The translations under genes were made by a program, and so were the position numbers. Of a DNA stretch of 64,000 bases, positions 1-10,016 are shown in pieces. Source of the stretch: Schistocerca nitens (taxonomy: Eukaryota; Arthropoda; Insecta; Orthoptera; Acrididae); NCBI RefSeq assembly GCF_023898315.1, contig NC_064616.1:538337602-538401601 (forward strand). Direction: 5' to 3'. The notes below the pieces were generated by a model. The model searched no databases and was not told where the DNA came from. It worked only from the letters and a program-made list of their open reading frames with translations. The stretch's first letter is position 1. Each line of letters starts with the position of its first letter.

Positions 1-162
1 GAGACCACCGCGGCCGGCCTCACCTGAGAGTCTTGTCTCACTCAAGGCAGCTATGTCTATATCTAGCCGGGCTAGTTCTTGGGTGATAAAAGCGGTTCTT
101 CTCTGTGGCCTGTAATTTTTCACGTCCAGGATGGTCCTGACATTCCATGTCCCTATTGTCAT
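1..162 (-). CDS. RTE-type LINE endonuclease, N-terminal 54 codons (runs off left edge)
   Basis: On the minus strand an ATG at 162-160 opens a frame that stays open to the window edge. It begins M-T-I-G-T-W-N-V-R-T and later reads A-A-L-S-E-T-R-L. This is the usual start of the apurinic-like (EEP) endonuclease of RTE/BovB-type LINEs, which nicks target DNA for target-primed reverse transcription. The W-N-V-R-T strand and the S-E-T-R segment, whose E is the metal-binding glutamate of the fold, are both visible. The remainder lies outside the window, so I cannot tell whether the element is intact. It may or may not be the same family as the RTE copies at 19 and 53 kb, because those lack this 5' region. 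Confidence 0.7.
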   Translation of the reverse strand, partial: MTIGTWNVRTILDVKNYRPQRRTAFITQELARLDIDIAALSETRLSGEAGRGGL

Positions 163-1559
163 AATCATTTAATTCTTCTTTTGTTTACGTCCGCAGTATA
201 AGGAGTGACCTACTGGGTGCGGATTCCCAGCCCGGTTCAAGTGTGACTTCCGATGTTTAGCCCACATTTTCTAGGGCCTTCCCTATTCAGGGTGGGCAGC
301 GGTCATCCTAAATAGGCCTGCCCAGTCGCAGATGCAGGACCGGATTCCCGAGTAGTCACACGGGTAACTCAGGAAGGCGACCATCACACACCTGTCGCCA
401 ATGTGCAGGTCCAGACTAGTAGCTTCCAGCCTCACTCGGAGCCTGCTACCATGGTCCTTATCCCATCGCCGTTGGTCTGTAGAGAATATGACAGGAGATA
501 TTGCCATTTGCGTGAATTTGTTTAAGGTGGACTACAGCTTGCGAGGAAGTGACCGACACACTATGAATCTGGAACAATTCATCACGGAACATATGTATGT
601 GACATGTGACTTCAGGCACCACCACTGCAACGAACTGCCGTGAGCTCAATGATGGCTGAGCGGCGCCTTTACTGCTAGTTCGTCTGGCATGACCTCTTCC
701 GCCTCCACGATCGTTGAGAACCTGTGATATAATATTCTTCTTCCGCTCGCTTCACCGTTGGCTCGAAGGGTAGATAATACGTAGATACTAGAGAGGGAAG
801 TGAAAGACACCCTTGGGCCTCGGAAACCTAATACCGTTGGGGTCGAAGAAACCAAGAGTTGGCAAAGGGAGACCGGATAGGAAAGGAAACAGGAGATGCC
901 TGACACAAGTAAGTGGAAGTAATGCCAGGCGTAGCTAAGCGCCCGTGTGGTTGCCACCCACATCCTCCCCGGACGGGAGCCCCCTGCGGGATCACTTTCA
1001 CCAACAGATGAAGTATTCAGTATTTCGAGGTTCAAGGCCTTACTCACACATCATTATTCCTCTAAACAGCGCACTTTCCGGTCAGAATCCGGCGACGCAC
1101 GGCCTAGTCTTGCGCGCATGTCTACGATTACTTGGGTCTCGTTACAATTTGTTTTTCCTTATCGCAGCCCTCCGCCTGCCGAGTAGTGGACTTTCTCATT
1201 CGTCTTTGCCACTTGCTGTGTCTCCGCTTTACCATCATCATCATCGTTATCGGCGAGGTAGTCTGGTGTAGTCTTCTATTACCGAATGGCCAGCTCCAAG
1301 CCCGTAGCGTCACCAGGTCCCCACCTGTAGGTGGCAAGTCCGTGTTCCCAGCGTCGGGCTAAGGCTGCTAGGACGAAACAGCGTACTTCGACTAAATAGT
1401 GGGATGTATAATTGCTAAAGGTTGCTATCGACTCACCATTTAAGAGAGAGCCGTCAGTGACCCTCTGACGGAAGCAGAAACAGACATTACGATTGAATGC
1501 TACGCCAATTGCTGCATTAGCCAGCCCACGGGGACCTGTTTAAGATGCTGCCAACCAGT
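163..1559. other. Possible LINE 5' flank, then unassigned sequence
   Basis: The first few hundred bases lie upstream of the RTE start codon and could be its 5' untranslated region. The sequence alone does not prove this. Short open frames on both strands overlap one another and have no recognisable domain. A short imperfect CAT run sits near 1231-1247. I see nothing else I can name. Confidence 0.3.
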
Positions 1560-2440
1560 TAACACCATATTTTCTTCTCAGGCAACGGAACTTCAGACTA
1601 CAGCTGCCGACCGACCATTCCCTGTTGCGCTACCTAAGACGTCACAAGACAAGAGCTCTCACGTAGAAGCGGTCAGCCTCCCTGACGTCGACGATGCCCC
1701 TGACGATGACTAGAAATGTGGTGTGATAGAGACCGTAGAACACGAAGATGTAGATCTCACAGCTGACACGACGGTGCAGGAGCCCGACGATGATGAAGGT
1801 TTTCTCACAGTGCAATGGGAAAGTCATCATCAATCTCGCTAGCCGCCACTCGACTCCAACCCTAGCAAACGGCGAATGGAGACGGTATAAACGTCCAATA
1901 TTTTCCTACTCCTTGCACCAATGCCGACTGACAACGACGATTCGACAGGAAACTTGCTCGGGGAATTACTGTTACCTGCCACCGAAGTGTGTGATGTGTG
2001 CTGGTTGCCATCATTCTCGGTACTACACTCTGTCAATAACGGAGAGGGCGAAATGCCCTAATTTCGACCATCACGTCCCTGTGTTTCATAGAGGGTATCC
2101 GGCCTATCAAGACATACTTCATGCCTACCAAAGGCGTTTTTTTCCCAGGTCACGGCCTCCTTGGCTCAGAACTGTCATCCTGCATCGTCTCAGGACCTCT
2201 GCCAATGTTCCGACGTCCGTTCACAGTCACTCCATTCAACTCAGCAATTCCGCAACTCCCACCACTACCCCAACAACACCAGCAGCAACTACGGACGCCG
2301 TCTCAGGATCAACGGCAGACGTATACAGAAGCAGCGAGTCTTTAACATCGTCAACAGCCTCAATCTTTCGACGCTTTTACTCCTTTTCTGGGACCTATTA
2401 CGCCTGCTCTGGCTGATACCTGGAAGCTCTTGTACGTGCT
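1560..2440 (+). pseudogene. Possible LINE ORF1 (gag-like) relic
   Basis: The plus strand shows an acidic stretch (around 1670-1830, rich in D, E and V and ending near G-F-L-T-V-Q-W). It is followed by a proline-, threonine- and glutamine-rich stretch (2200-2340) that jumps between frames with several stops. This composition resembles the first ORF of Jockey-type LINEs, but no zinc knuckle is visible, so the call is tentative. The longest uninterrupted frame is 1790-2416 and shows no known domain. It could equally be non-coding. Confidence 0.28.
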
Positions 2441-2453
2441 CCACCAAGAACGT

Positions 2454-2617
2454 AGCTGGCCGGTGTGGCCGTGCGGTTCTAGGCGCGCTACTTAAACCTA
2501 ACTAACCTAAGGACATCACACACATCCATGCCCGAGGCAGGATTCGAACCTCCGACCGTATCGGTCACGCGCTTCCAGACTGAAGCGCCTAGAACCACAC
2601 GGCCACACCGGCCGGCT
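2454..2617 (-). mobile_element. tRNA-headed SINE, fold-back copy
   Basis: Most of the unit (about 2487-2617) is a minus-strand type 1 SINE: a tRNA-like head with B box GATTCGAACC read in reverse, plus part of the body. Immediately to its left, 2454-2486 repeats the first 33 bases of the head in the opposite orientation with two mismatches. The two arms (2454-2486 and 2585-2617) can form a hairpin with a loop of about 100 bases. The body beyond the CTTAAACCTAACTAACC segment is missing, so this copy is rearranged and truncated. Confidence 0.8.
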
Positions 2618-3109
2618 GAGTCATTACACCTATTGATCAAAATCAAATCAAAACCCCTACAGAAGTTCCTGGGCTTCGACTGCATTTGCACACGAAAGCA
2701 AGCAGGAGACTTCAGTTTACATGTGTGGAGAAGGTTCCACACTGTTTGCCGCAAAAAGGAAAATGTCAGCTGGAGAAAAGTTAACTACCGTTAGCACTAA
2801 GCTGGATAAAAGTTTCACTATCTAAGGCATCAAACAACGATATATTTTTAGAAAAAGTATAGAATAAATTTCCTTTCATAGTTTTGTGTAAAATAGTTTT
2901 TTTTCTCCCGTGGAATTTCTGAAGGTGTACTTGGTGTCTTTCTGCAGCTAGCGGTTCAAATGGAGTTGTATCAAGTGATGGGACTTGCAAATATGATTTA
3001 GCAGCAAAGAAGGGGAAATGTTGAACTGGAGCAGACATCAGCGATGCTGGCGTACGGCTCCCACTATACTTCCAAGCTTTTTCCAACGATTAAGAGAAAC
3101 AGGGAAGTT
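2618..3109. other. Unassigned sequence
   Basis: AT-rich sequence with a short minus-strand open frame (2781-3086) that has no recognisable domain. No repeat boundary or gene could be supported. Confidence 0.4.
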
Positions 3110-4195
3110 GATGCCATAATAAAATGACCGAGGAGGGCGACGAATTATGTGGACTGCGAACCTAGACTATGCAGTGCTTGCCCGAGTGGATGAGGCCCCT
3201 GCAATCAGCGCTAGATCAGTTGCATATGACACAAATATTTCATAGTGTACTGAAGGGCGACTATTACGGTAAATGGAGCTACACCTCTACCATCCACAGA
3301 AAATACACGCTTTGACTCTTGCTGAGCCGGCCGGAGTGGCCGTGTGGTTCTAGGCGCTACAGTCCGGAACCGAGCGACCGCTACGGTCGCAGGTTCAAAT
3401 CCTGCCTCGGGCATGGATGTGTGTGATGTCCTTAGGTTAGTTAGGTTTAATTAGTTCTAAGTTCTAGGCGACTGATGACCTCAGAATTTAAGTCGCATGG
3501 TACTCAGAGCCATTTGAACCATTTTGAACTCTTGCTGACTTCGTACCTCATGTTGTGTTCAGACAATTATTCCTACAGCGTTTCACAGTCTACCTGCACT
3601 TTCCTGCATGTGTACTTTTCACGGATGAATCTGGGACCGAATGCTAAATAGCCGTAATAGTCATTTTTGGACCGATGAGAAGTTCCGTGCAGTGGAACAG
3701 TTGTGAAGAGCCATCATCAGAAATTGTTAATCAGCATGTGGGCAGGCATAATCATTGATTTTGTACAAGGCCCGTTCCTTCTTCCTCACTGCTTAAATGC
3801 ACCATTGCGCACAGTGTTTTTAGACACATGTTATTCAAGTTCCTCGAACAGATTTTTATTCGTCAGTGGACGTGGTCCCAACATGACGAAGTCCCAAATC
3901 ACTTCGGACTGGGGATCGTCAACACTGATTCAGGCACTCCTTGATACATGGTTCGACAGAGCAGCTTTTGTGTCGTGGCCAGCACGTTCAACTTACCTCA
4001 CGCCACATGACACATTCCTGAGGAGCCAAATAAAAAGCTTGTGGTACGAGACACCTGTCGAGACTGAAGAGAATCTCCTGGCAAGAATTCCAGCTACCTG
4101 CGACACTGTTGAAACGATACCGGGGATATTAGAGATGCAGTGATGTCATACCTTCACTGACGCTGCGGGACGTCGTTTTGAACAATTGTTGTAAA
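3110..4195 (+). pseudogene. DDE transposase relic (third acid D), split by a SINE
   Basis: After removing the SINE at 3326-3527, the plus strand retains pieces of an insect DDE transposase in order. These are a linker before the catalytic fold (about 3210-3590), F-T-D-E-S with the first aspartate (about 3621), W-A-G-I-I (3733), S-W-P-A-R-S ... L-T-P-H-D (3970-4010), the ETPVETEENLLARI helix region, and a terminal R-R-F-E-Q-L-L before a stop near 4190. The third catalytic position is D, as in mariner and DD41D-type groups. Several frameshifts and stops make it non-functional. The longest open piece is 3703-4143. No inverted repeats were found, so element borders are uncertain. Confidence 0.6.
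3326..3527 (+). mobile_element. tRNA-headed SINE, type 1
   Basis: Full-length type 1 copy: a class II tRNA-like head (A-box region GGCCGTGTGGTTCTAGG, small arm GACCGCTACGGTC, B box GGTTCAAATCC) followed by the shared body ending at CATTTGAACCATTTTG. An 11-bp direct repeat ACTCTTGCTGA flanks it (3315-3325 and 3528-3538), marking the target duplication inside the older transposase relic. Confidence 0.93.
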
Positions 4196-4688
4196 TATAG
4201 CTGTTTGTGGAATTTGTGCAGCTAAACGAAATTCATTGCTACTGTACCGTATATATAGCAATTTTGGTCTCGCTGGCATCAAGTTATGTGCGCCATTACT
4301 AGTACACCAAAAGGGAAACCTGTATGGGATTAGTCTGTACGTCATAATAATTGTTCGAAAGATGAAAACCTTAGTTAGCGCATTGCGCGTGGCTAAAGCG
4401 AAACAGTAGCAGTTTTCGCCCATGCCTTTCGATCTGTTCTTTTCCAGAACAGGGTCCCTCACCTCAAATTTATACATTCTATCTCCAACATCCCTGAAAG
4501 TCTGTAGTGTAATTACGGAATCACACTGTGGATAAAGATGTTGAAGTTTTAAAAATTACTGGAACAAAACCATTGTGTGTTCTTTCATGTCCACTAGACC
4601 GATGTCATTCATTGGGTATTTCTTTGTAGTTCTGTTAGTGACCGGAAACACATAGACTTACTGTGTTCGTTCTCAAATTATATACGCA
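4196..4688. other. Unassigned sequence
   Basis: No domain, repeat or RNA feature recognised. A minus-strand open frame at 4154-4477 has no similarity I can name and overlaps the transposase relic tail. Confidence 0.4.
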
Positions 4689-4846
4689 GCTGTGAAGGGA
4701 ACAGTAATGACTGTAAGACGCACCTGGATTGTTTGATGCCATATACCATAGGCGATGTTTTGCTAATGCTGTGAACGGAACAGTAATGACTGTAAGACGC
4801 ACCTGGATTGTTTGATGCCATATACCACAGGCGATCTTTTGCTCAT
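4689..4846 (+). repeat. 79-bp tandem duplication (two units)
   Basis: Unit 1 (4689-4767) and unit 2 (4768-4846) share ACAGTAATGACTGTAAGACG and the following 40 bases with very few mismatches. The unit carries no coding capacity. Confidence 0.9.
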
Positions 4847-5154
4847 ATTCATCACACGGTGCACATTTAGATAGTACTGACTATAAATTCGTACAGTTGC
4901 AGGAGTAACTGACTAAATTAAAATTTTCATTGAAACTAAACATCAGCCTCTTCCCTTGTTTCTTTTCAGAAACAGTAAATGAGAATATTGTCAGGGCTTC
5001 AGTCTGTAGGCTGGTTTTGTGCAGCTCTTCACGCTAGTCCACCCTCAGCGAAACGCTTCATCCTTGTAAAACTACTGCAGACAATATCCATTTGAAACTG
5101 CTTACTGTCTCTAAGTTTTGTCCTAGAATTCCCGCACTTCCTCCACACCCCACA

Positions 5155-5343
5155 AATGGCTCTGAGCACTATGGGACTTAACTGCTGAGGTCATCAGTCC
5201 CCTAGAACTTAGAACTACTTAAACCTGACTAACCTAAGGACATCACAAACATCCATGCCCGAGGCAGGATTCGAACCTGCGACCGTAGTGGTCACGCGGT
5301 TCCAGACTGTAGCGCCTAGAACCGCTCGGCCACCCTGGCCAGG
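5155..5343 (-). mobile_element. tRNA-headed SINE, type 1
   Basis: Near full-length type 1 copy on the minus strand with body and head (B box GGTTCGAATCC in reverse). It is flanked by the 12-bp direct repeat CCACACCCCACA (5143-5154 and 5344-5355). It is inserted in the 3' part of the RTE relic. Confidence 0.93.
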
Positions 5344-5960
5344 CCACACCCCACACTCCAACCATTTTTTCCTTGGGTTCAAAATCAAAAATTCCTTGAT
5401 GCTTCATGATATGTCCTATCAACCGTACCCTTCTTATAGCAATGTTTTGTCGTAATTCCTTTTGCGAGTGCCATTCAGGACCTCCTCATTAGTAAATGTG
5501 TCTACCCATGTAATCTGCAGCACTCTTCTCCAGCATCACATTTCAGATGTTGCGTTTCTCTTCTTGTCTGAAATGTCTATTATCCACGTTCACATACGAC
5601 CTGGCAACTCCTAGACAAATGTCTACTGAAAGGCTTCCTTCAAATTAAATTTATATACAGTGTTAAACAAGTTCTGTTTTTCGGAAACTCTTTCCTTTCT
5701 GTGGCCAGTCTGCATTTTATATCCACTCTGCTTCTGCCATAATCTGTTATTTTGCTGCCCCAATACCACAATTCACGCTCGCCTTTTAGTGTCGTGTTTC
5801 CTAATCTATTTTCATCAGTATCACCTGATTTAATTGGACTACATTCCACTGTGTAGTTTTATGTTTGTTGATGTTCATCTTATAACCTCATTTCAAGGTA
5901 GTATCCATTCCTTTTAGCTGCTCTTCCAAGTCCTTCGCCGTGTCTGACTGAATCACATTG

Positions 5961-6168
5961 CCCGCATCTCGTGGTCGTGCGGTAGCGTTCTCGCTTCCCA
6001 CGCCCGGGTTCCCGGGTTCGATTCCCGGCGGGGTCAGGGATTTTCTCTGCCTCGTGATGGCTGGGTGTTGTATGCTGTCCTTAGGTTAGTTAGGTTTAAG
6101 TAGTTCTAAGTTCTAGGGGACTGATGACCATAGATGTTAAGTCCCATAGTGCTCAGAGCCATTTTTGA
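5961..6168 (+). mobile_element. tRNA-headed SINE, type 2 (Gly-like head)
   Basis: The head differs from type 1. TCGTGCGGTAGCGTTCTCGC and the B box GGGTTCGATTCCCGG resemble a tRNA-Gly-like sequence, followed by a CTGCCTCGTGATGGCTGGGT linker. The remaining body is nearly the same as in type 1. A 14-bp direct repeat ACTGAATCACATTG flanks it (5947-5960 and 6169-6182). Confidence 0.93.
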
Positions 6169-6450
6169 ACTGAATCACATTGTCGTCAGCTTGCCTGAGG
6201 GGATTTGCTTTTTACCCCTGAAACTTAATTTTCATTCCAATTTTGTCTTTTGTTCCTTTTACTGCTTGCTCAATGTGCACATTAAGCATCGTCGGTGACA
6301 GGCTAGAATCCTGTGTCATTCCCTACTCACGTGCACCTTCCTCTTTCACCTCCTTTGACGCTTATAAGTCGAGTCTGGTTTCTGTTCAAACTGCAGAGAA
6401 CATTTCGCTCCCTATCCTTTATTTATGCACTTTCAGGACATATGTGTTCC

Positions 6451-7597
6451 ATCAACATATTTCTTTAGGCAAAGTGATCATCCCTCGCTATTTCAAGTCT
6501 AGCAGGGGTCTGGTGCACATCGTTCACTGCAAGGCTGTTAACCCTGCGCTTGCGCTTCCAGGGAAACATGTTCACTAAGTTATTTGTCGTATCCACGATG
6601 TCAGTTTGTAACACCATAGCTCTAATGTTGTACTGATTTATTTCGCCTTTGTTTCATTTAATGTTACATTGCTGTGCTTCTGTAAATGTGTGTGATTGAA
6701 ACGATAACATAAAATTGTATACTGCTTTCTTTATACAAACTTTGATGTCATGGTTTGGTTCTATGCTGTGTAGCATATCTTTCATTTAAACTCTTTGTCC
6801 CATTTTGAGGGAACAAAACTTACTGTATATAATTGTAATTTTGTGTGAATAATTTTTTGTAGAAATGTCAATATGTGTAAATGTTTTGTTTTATTTAATG
6901 CATTTGGTTGCTGTTATGTAAATTGCTGATCCTCACTTAGGGTTCTTAGTTAGTTTGTATGTAAATGGTGTAGTGGTTCCCCTTGGGAACGGAACTGTGT
7001 AGCGCGCGCAAATTGTGGTTGGCCTATGTAAAAAAAGGTGGAACGAGTCGGGGACGAGCAACGAGTCGGGGACGAGCAACGAGTCCGTGCACTGCCATTG
7101 AAAAGATGCATATTGTGCTGATTTTGAGAAAGGCTTTTCCTGCTTCTTTCCAAGGCCTCGGATCGATGGATAAATAGCTGGAAATATTCTGGAATTTGTA
7201 TCTATCATCGCCACCCAGAAATGACCGAGTCCAGCAATTCTGCTTGCAATTCCACCTACCAACATGCAGTTGCCACCACATTGCGCAATCATTGCAACGT
7301 AATACCATAATGATGTACAGTGAAGGATCAGCTTAATGGATGTGCTAATCTGCTGAAATATAAGGTAATTTATATCTGAATTTCTGTACCTACCTTGATT
7401 TTTCTCCTCATCATAACACCTCTCAGGGTCCTCTCCGTTTGAACTAAAGTGATTTCCGAGAGTCCTTACTGAAAGTACATTACAGCCCAGTGTTTTGGTA
7501 ATTGATTCCCCTTGAACATAGTAAAGAGAAACTTAAAGTTAATGTGGCAAGAGAGTGAGTTAAAGTTAAAGTGACTTGCTGAAAATAATTTTCCAAT
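6451..7597. other. AT-rich unassigned sequence with a short minisatellite
   Basis: No gene recognised. It contains the 18-bp repeat at about 7042-7085. Small open frames around 6933-7308 merely traverse that repeat. Confidence 0.4.
7042..7085 (+). repeat. 18-bp tandem repeat, about 2.4 units
   Basis: The unit ACGAGTCGGGGACGAGCA is repeated twice in full, then partly (ACGAGTCC). It is perfect within the two full units. Confidence 0.9.
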
Positions 7598-7599
7598 TA

Positions 7600-9021
7600 C
7601 ACTCCTGGAAATTGAAATAAGAACACCGTGAATTCATTGTCCCAGGAAGGGGAAACTTTATTGACACATTCCTGGGGTCAGATACATCACATGATCACAC
7701 TGACAGAACCACAGGCACATAGACACAGGCAACAGAGCATGCACAATGTCGGCACTAGTACAGTGTATATCCACCTTTCGCAGCAATGCAGCCTGCTATT
7801 CTCCCATGGAGACTATCGTAGAGATGCTGGATGTAGTCCTGTGGAACGGCTTGCCATGCCATTTCCACCTGGCGCCTCAGTTGGACCAGCGTTCGTGCTG
7901 GACGTGCAGACCGCGTGAGACGACGCTTCATCCAGTCCCAAACATGCTCAATGGGGGACAGATCCGGAGATCTTGCTGGCCAGGGTAGTTGACTTACACC
8001 TTCTAGAGCACGTTGGGTGGCACGGGATACATGCGGACGTGCATTGTCCTGTTGGAACAGCAAGTTCCCTTGCCGGTCTAGGAATGGTAGAACGATGGGT
8101 TCGATGACGGTTTGGATGTACCGTGCACTATTCAGTGTCCCCTCGACGATCACCAGTGGTGTACGGCCAGTGTAGGAGATCGCTCCCCACACCATGATGC
8201 CGGGTGTTGGCCCTGTGTGCCTCGGTCGTATGCAGTCCTGATTGTGGCGCTCACCTGCACGGCGCCAAACACGCATACGACCATCATTGGCACCAAGGCA
8301 GAAGCGACTCTCATCGCTGAAGACGACACGTCTCCATTCGTCCCTCCATTCACGCCTGTCGCGACACCACTGGAGGCGGGCTGCACGATGTTGGGGCGTG
8401 AGCGGAAGACGGCCTAACGGTGTGCGGGACCGTAGCCCAGCTTCATGGAGACGGTTGCGAATGGTCCTCGCCGATACCCCAGGAGCAACAGTGTCCCTAA
8501 TTTGCTGGGAAGTGGCGGTGCGGTCCCCTACGGCACTGCGTAGGATCCTACGGTCTTGGCGTGCATCCGTGCGTCGCTGCGGTCCGGTCCCAGGTCGGCG
8601 GGCACGTGCACCTTCCGCCGACCACTGGCGACAACATCGATGTACTGTGGAGACCTCACGCCCCACGTGTTGAGCAATTCGGTGGTACGTCCACCCGGCC
8701 TCCCGCATGCCCACTATACGCCCTCGCTCAAAGTCCGTCAACTGCACATACGGTTCACGTCCACGCTGTCGCGGCATGCTACCAGTGTTAAAGACTGCGA
8801 TGGAGCTCCGTATGCCACGGCAAACTGGCTGACACTGACGGCGGCGGTGCACAAATGCTGCGCAGCTAGCGCCATTCGACGGCCAACACCGCGGTTCCTG
8901 GTGTGTCCGCTGTGCCGTGCGTGTGATCATTGCTTGTACAGCCCTCTCGCAGTGTCCGGAGCAAGTATGGTGGGTCTGACACACCGGTGTCAATGTGTTC
9001 TTTTTTCCATTTCCAGGAGTG
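7600..9021 (-). mobile_element. Tc1-like transposon, copy A (complete, 1422 bp)
   Basis: TA dinucleotides at 7598-7599 and 9022-9023 bound the element, as expected for Tc1/mariner integration. The ends are about 27-bp inverted repeats: CACTCCTGGAAATTGAAATA on the left, and CACTCCTGGAAATGGAAAAA read in reverse from the right, with two mismatches over 27 bp. It encodes one transposase on the minus strand and has a minus-strand AATAAA (7657-7662) after the stop codon. It is nearly identical to copy B (16917-18339) and copy C (50444-51865), which indicates recent mobility. Confidence 0.96.
7755..8777 (-). CDS. Tc1-like transposase, intact, DD32E
   Basis: A 340-aa cut-and-paste transposase acting on the element's own inverted repeats. 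Residues about 13-55 (LTDFERGRIVGM ...) form the first helix-turn-helix, and about 85-125 the second. The catalytic triad is D155 in VVFSDESRF, D244 in FQQDNARPH and E277 in SPDLSPIEHVW. Only 32 residues separate D244 from E277, whereas Tc1 proteins usually have 34. I chose the M-P-R-Q-R-G-R start at 8777 rather than the upstream ATG at 8993. In copy B a one-base difference breaks the upstream frame, so the 72-codon extension is not conserved, and 340 aa fits the family. The protein differs from copy B at one residue (H for R in TYHRIAQH). Long antisense open frames are composition shadows. Confidence 0.95.
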   Translation of the reverse strand: MPRQRGREPYVQLTDFERGRIVGMREAGWTYHRIAQHVGREVSTVHRCCRQWSAEGARARRPGTGPQRRTDARQDRRILRSAVGDRTATSQQIRDTVAPGVSARTIRNRLHEAGLRSRTPLGRLPLTPQHRAARLQWCRDRREWRDEWRRVVFSDESRFCLGANDGRMRVWRRAGERHNQDCIRPRHTGPTPGIMVWGAISYTGRTPLVIVEGTLNSARYIQTVIEPIVLPFLDRQGNLLFQQDNARPHVSRATQRALEGVSQLPWPARSPDLSPIEHVWDWMKRRLTRSARPARTLVQLRRQVEMAWQAVPQDYIQHLYDSLHGRIAGCIAAKGGYTLY

Positions 9022-9023
9022 TA

Positions 9024-10016
9024 AAATTGCTTATTAATGTGTTGTTGCCAACTTCAAATTAAAATATCTCAAGACTGAGGCTTATAAAGTTTTGCTTAGT
9101 AAATGATCACATTGCTGTCTGTAGTAAATTCTAAAAGGTGAGTTAGTTTCTTGCAATTTTGCCAACATTGTGTTTCACTGTAGTAAAAGTGGAAAACTGC
9201 AGTTGTGAAACTTTATATACTCATGTTTGTTACGTGTATGTCTCTATTGTGTATAGGAAGTGCATATTAATAATATAACAGGATCCACAGTTTGTCTATT
9301 GTATTAATGCTGGGTAACAAGTAATGGGAAGACCACTGATTATAAAAACCATAATTCCTTTATTCAAATGATAATGAGAAGCAACCTGTGAGTGGATTCC
9401 AATTAACTTTCATTTTAAATAGTAAAGTATTTGACTGAGAGAGACTTAACCTAAACCTATGTCCAATTTATGATCCTAGAGGGAATGTTAATGGTAGTGT
9501 TATAAAGACCACTCAGTTTGTGTAAGCTCTGAAAGTGATAGTGTTTTTCTGTACCTGTTATAAATTTGCAAATAGTTTGTGCTGCTTTAACTGTTAGTTT
9601 CAATCTTACCGTAAACATATGTATGAGTCGGAGTTCACTGCACTCGCGTGTGACAAAGTATAGGGTGTGTTTATCCATTAAAGTTACTAATAACTATTTT
9701 CTTGAACGAGAATGTTAATCATTCTCTTGCCTAGTTAGGCTGGCGACCGTTTTCGTTATCCGTTAAACAGTGCAGATAGGCAATATTTTGTTTGTCACTG
9801 TTTAAATATTTACGTAATTCTGACTTTCACTTCCGATAAGCCACCCCCTTAGGTACAACACGGTCAACATAACAAAATTCCTCTCAGAGGGTAACACTGC
9901 TCTGTTGCTTTATACCATTATCACTCTAACAAATTTATTCTGATTTGCAAATTGCCTCCAGTTTTGAGGTTATGGTATAGCAGTAGAAGACGGTAGTGTT
10001 ATAAGTTTCAGATTTA
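9024..10016. other. AT-rich unassigned sequence
   Basis: No coding, repeat or RNA feature could be supported. The only longer frame (9457-9678, minus) has no recognisable domain. Confidence 0.4.

Larger units (their letters stand above)
4990..6450 (-). pseudogene. Old RTE-type LINE fragment with two SINE insertions
   Basis: The minus strand aligns by eye, with many differences, to the better RTE copy at 52.9-55.3 kb. It runs from the 3' UTR (around 5000, matching GGTTTGATGCAGCTC) through the C-terminal region (M-E-C-S ... IKCRLA-like peptide, 5640-5849) to the palm region near 6250-6430. It carries multiple stops and indels. SINEs at 5155-5343 and 5961-6168 interrupt it with clear target duplications, so the LINE is older than both. 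No (GTT)n tail is preserved at its 3' end. Confidence 0.75.

Noticed and set aside
1790..2416. 208-codon frame as a host protein
   Set aside because: Low-complexity threonine/serine-rich text with better LINE-like readings in other frames, and no domain.
8778..8993. 72-codon N-terminal extension of the copy A transposase
   Set aside because: A one-base difference breaks the frame in copy B, and 340 aa from M-P-R-Q fits Tc1 transposases, so the extension is most likely 5' untranslated.
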